6,790 nucleotides of DNA, taken from contig QHZM01000085.1 of assembly GCA_003224665.1 (NCBI GenBank), positions 1-6,790 on the forward strand. Reading direction: 5' to 3'. The DNA comes from Acidobacteriota bacterium. Lineage in GTDB: Bacteria; Acidobacteriota; Terriglobia; UBA7540. Under the pieces are notes generated by a model. It was given only the letters and a program-made list of their open reading frames with translations. It made no database searches and was not told the DNA's origin. Below are positions 6,629-6,790 of the stretch, one piece after another (position 1 is the first letter of the stretch; every line of letters begins with the position of its first letter). A program made the translations under genes and the position numbers.

Positions 6629-6790
6629 CTAGGTCAGCGCGATCACTTCATAGTCCTCTACCGACGGCACCTCGAAAACAACGGTGCAACCAGACTGCTT
6701 GAACTCGAGGGCGCGTCCCGCGCGTAGCGCACGCACTTCCGAAATCTTTTTCTCTGCCTCCAGGTCAAAGTTCACTTGGAGCGGGCCGAT
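6629..6790 (-). CDS. C-terminal end of an unidentified protein, possibly a secreted glycoside hydrolase (5' end beyond the window)
   Basis: The minus strand is open from base 6790 to a TAG at 6629-6631 (53 codons), beginning IGPLQVNFDLEAEKK and ending VFEVPSVEDYEVIALT. The alternating hydrophobic and polar pattern looks like a beta-sandwich. A final strand of the type VPSVEDYEVIAL recalls the C-terminal domains of bacterial beta-galactosidase or fucosidase-like proteins, but the fragment is too short to name a family. Only 27 nt separate its stop from the enolase ATG, so it is very likely the upstream gene of the same operon. Coding is supported by openness to the window edge, by the coherent protein character and by the tight spacing. 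Confidence 0.75.
   Translation of the reverse strand: MGPLQVNFDLEAEKKISEVRALRAGRALEFKQSGCTVVFEVPSVEDYEVIALT

Overview
The window looks like a piece of a GC-rich, Gram-negative soil-type bacterial genome. Two neighbouring minus-strand genes carry twin-arginine (Tat) signals on carbohydrate-enzyme-like proteins, and the intergenic DNA holds decayed 7-nt tandem repeats. Both fit Acidobacteriota (Bryobacter/Solibacter-like), with Verrucomicrobiota or Planctomycetota as alternatives. No rRNA or other phylogenetic marker is present, so this placement is an inference.

Left part (1-2629, minus strand): a two-gene Sir2-HerA anti-phage defence module, read leftwards. The SIR2-family NADase gene (1601-2629) is intact. 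It overlaps by 8 nt a herA-type ATPase gene that starts at 1608 behind a very strong ribosome binding site and runs off the left edge. The herA reading frame is broken twice. A TAA at 991-993 replaces the conserved Glu codon of the LDLHGEY motif, just after Walker A. A one-base frameshift near 585-587 is the second lesion. Downstream the frame resumes and is perfectly conserved through Walker B and the SQRP motif to the edge. The module is therefore apparently an inactivated (or mis-sequenced) defence system that keeps a complete NADase. A short open frame (2626-2902) ends in a GTGA overlap with the sir2 start and may be a remnant of a third gene.

Middle (about 2881-3347): no convincing gene. 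It contains a stem-loop and several clusters of short degenerate direct repeats, most with 7-nt periodicity. These separate the defence module from a plus-strand single-domain rhodanese gene (3348-3782), which has a good Shine-Dalgarno and an intact active-site cysteine loop.

Right part (3922-6790, minus strand): a probable three-gene operon reading leftwards. It comprises the C-terminal end of an unidentified protein resembling the tail of secreted glycoside hydrolases (6629-6790), a Tat-exported mandelate-racemase-type enolase (5393-6601), and a Tat-exported TIM-barrel, glycoside-hydrolase-like protein (3922-5337). The second and third genes are spaced 27 and 55 nt from their upstream neighbours. 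Together they suggest extracytoplasmic breakdown of a sugar or sugar-acid substrate. The last protein appears to lack an internal segment near its C-terminus.

The defence part looks visibly less GC-rich than the Tat operon (judged by eye, not computed), consistent with horizontal acquisition.
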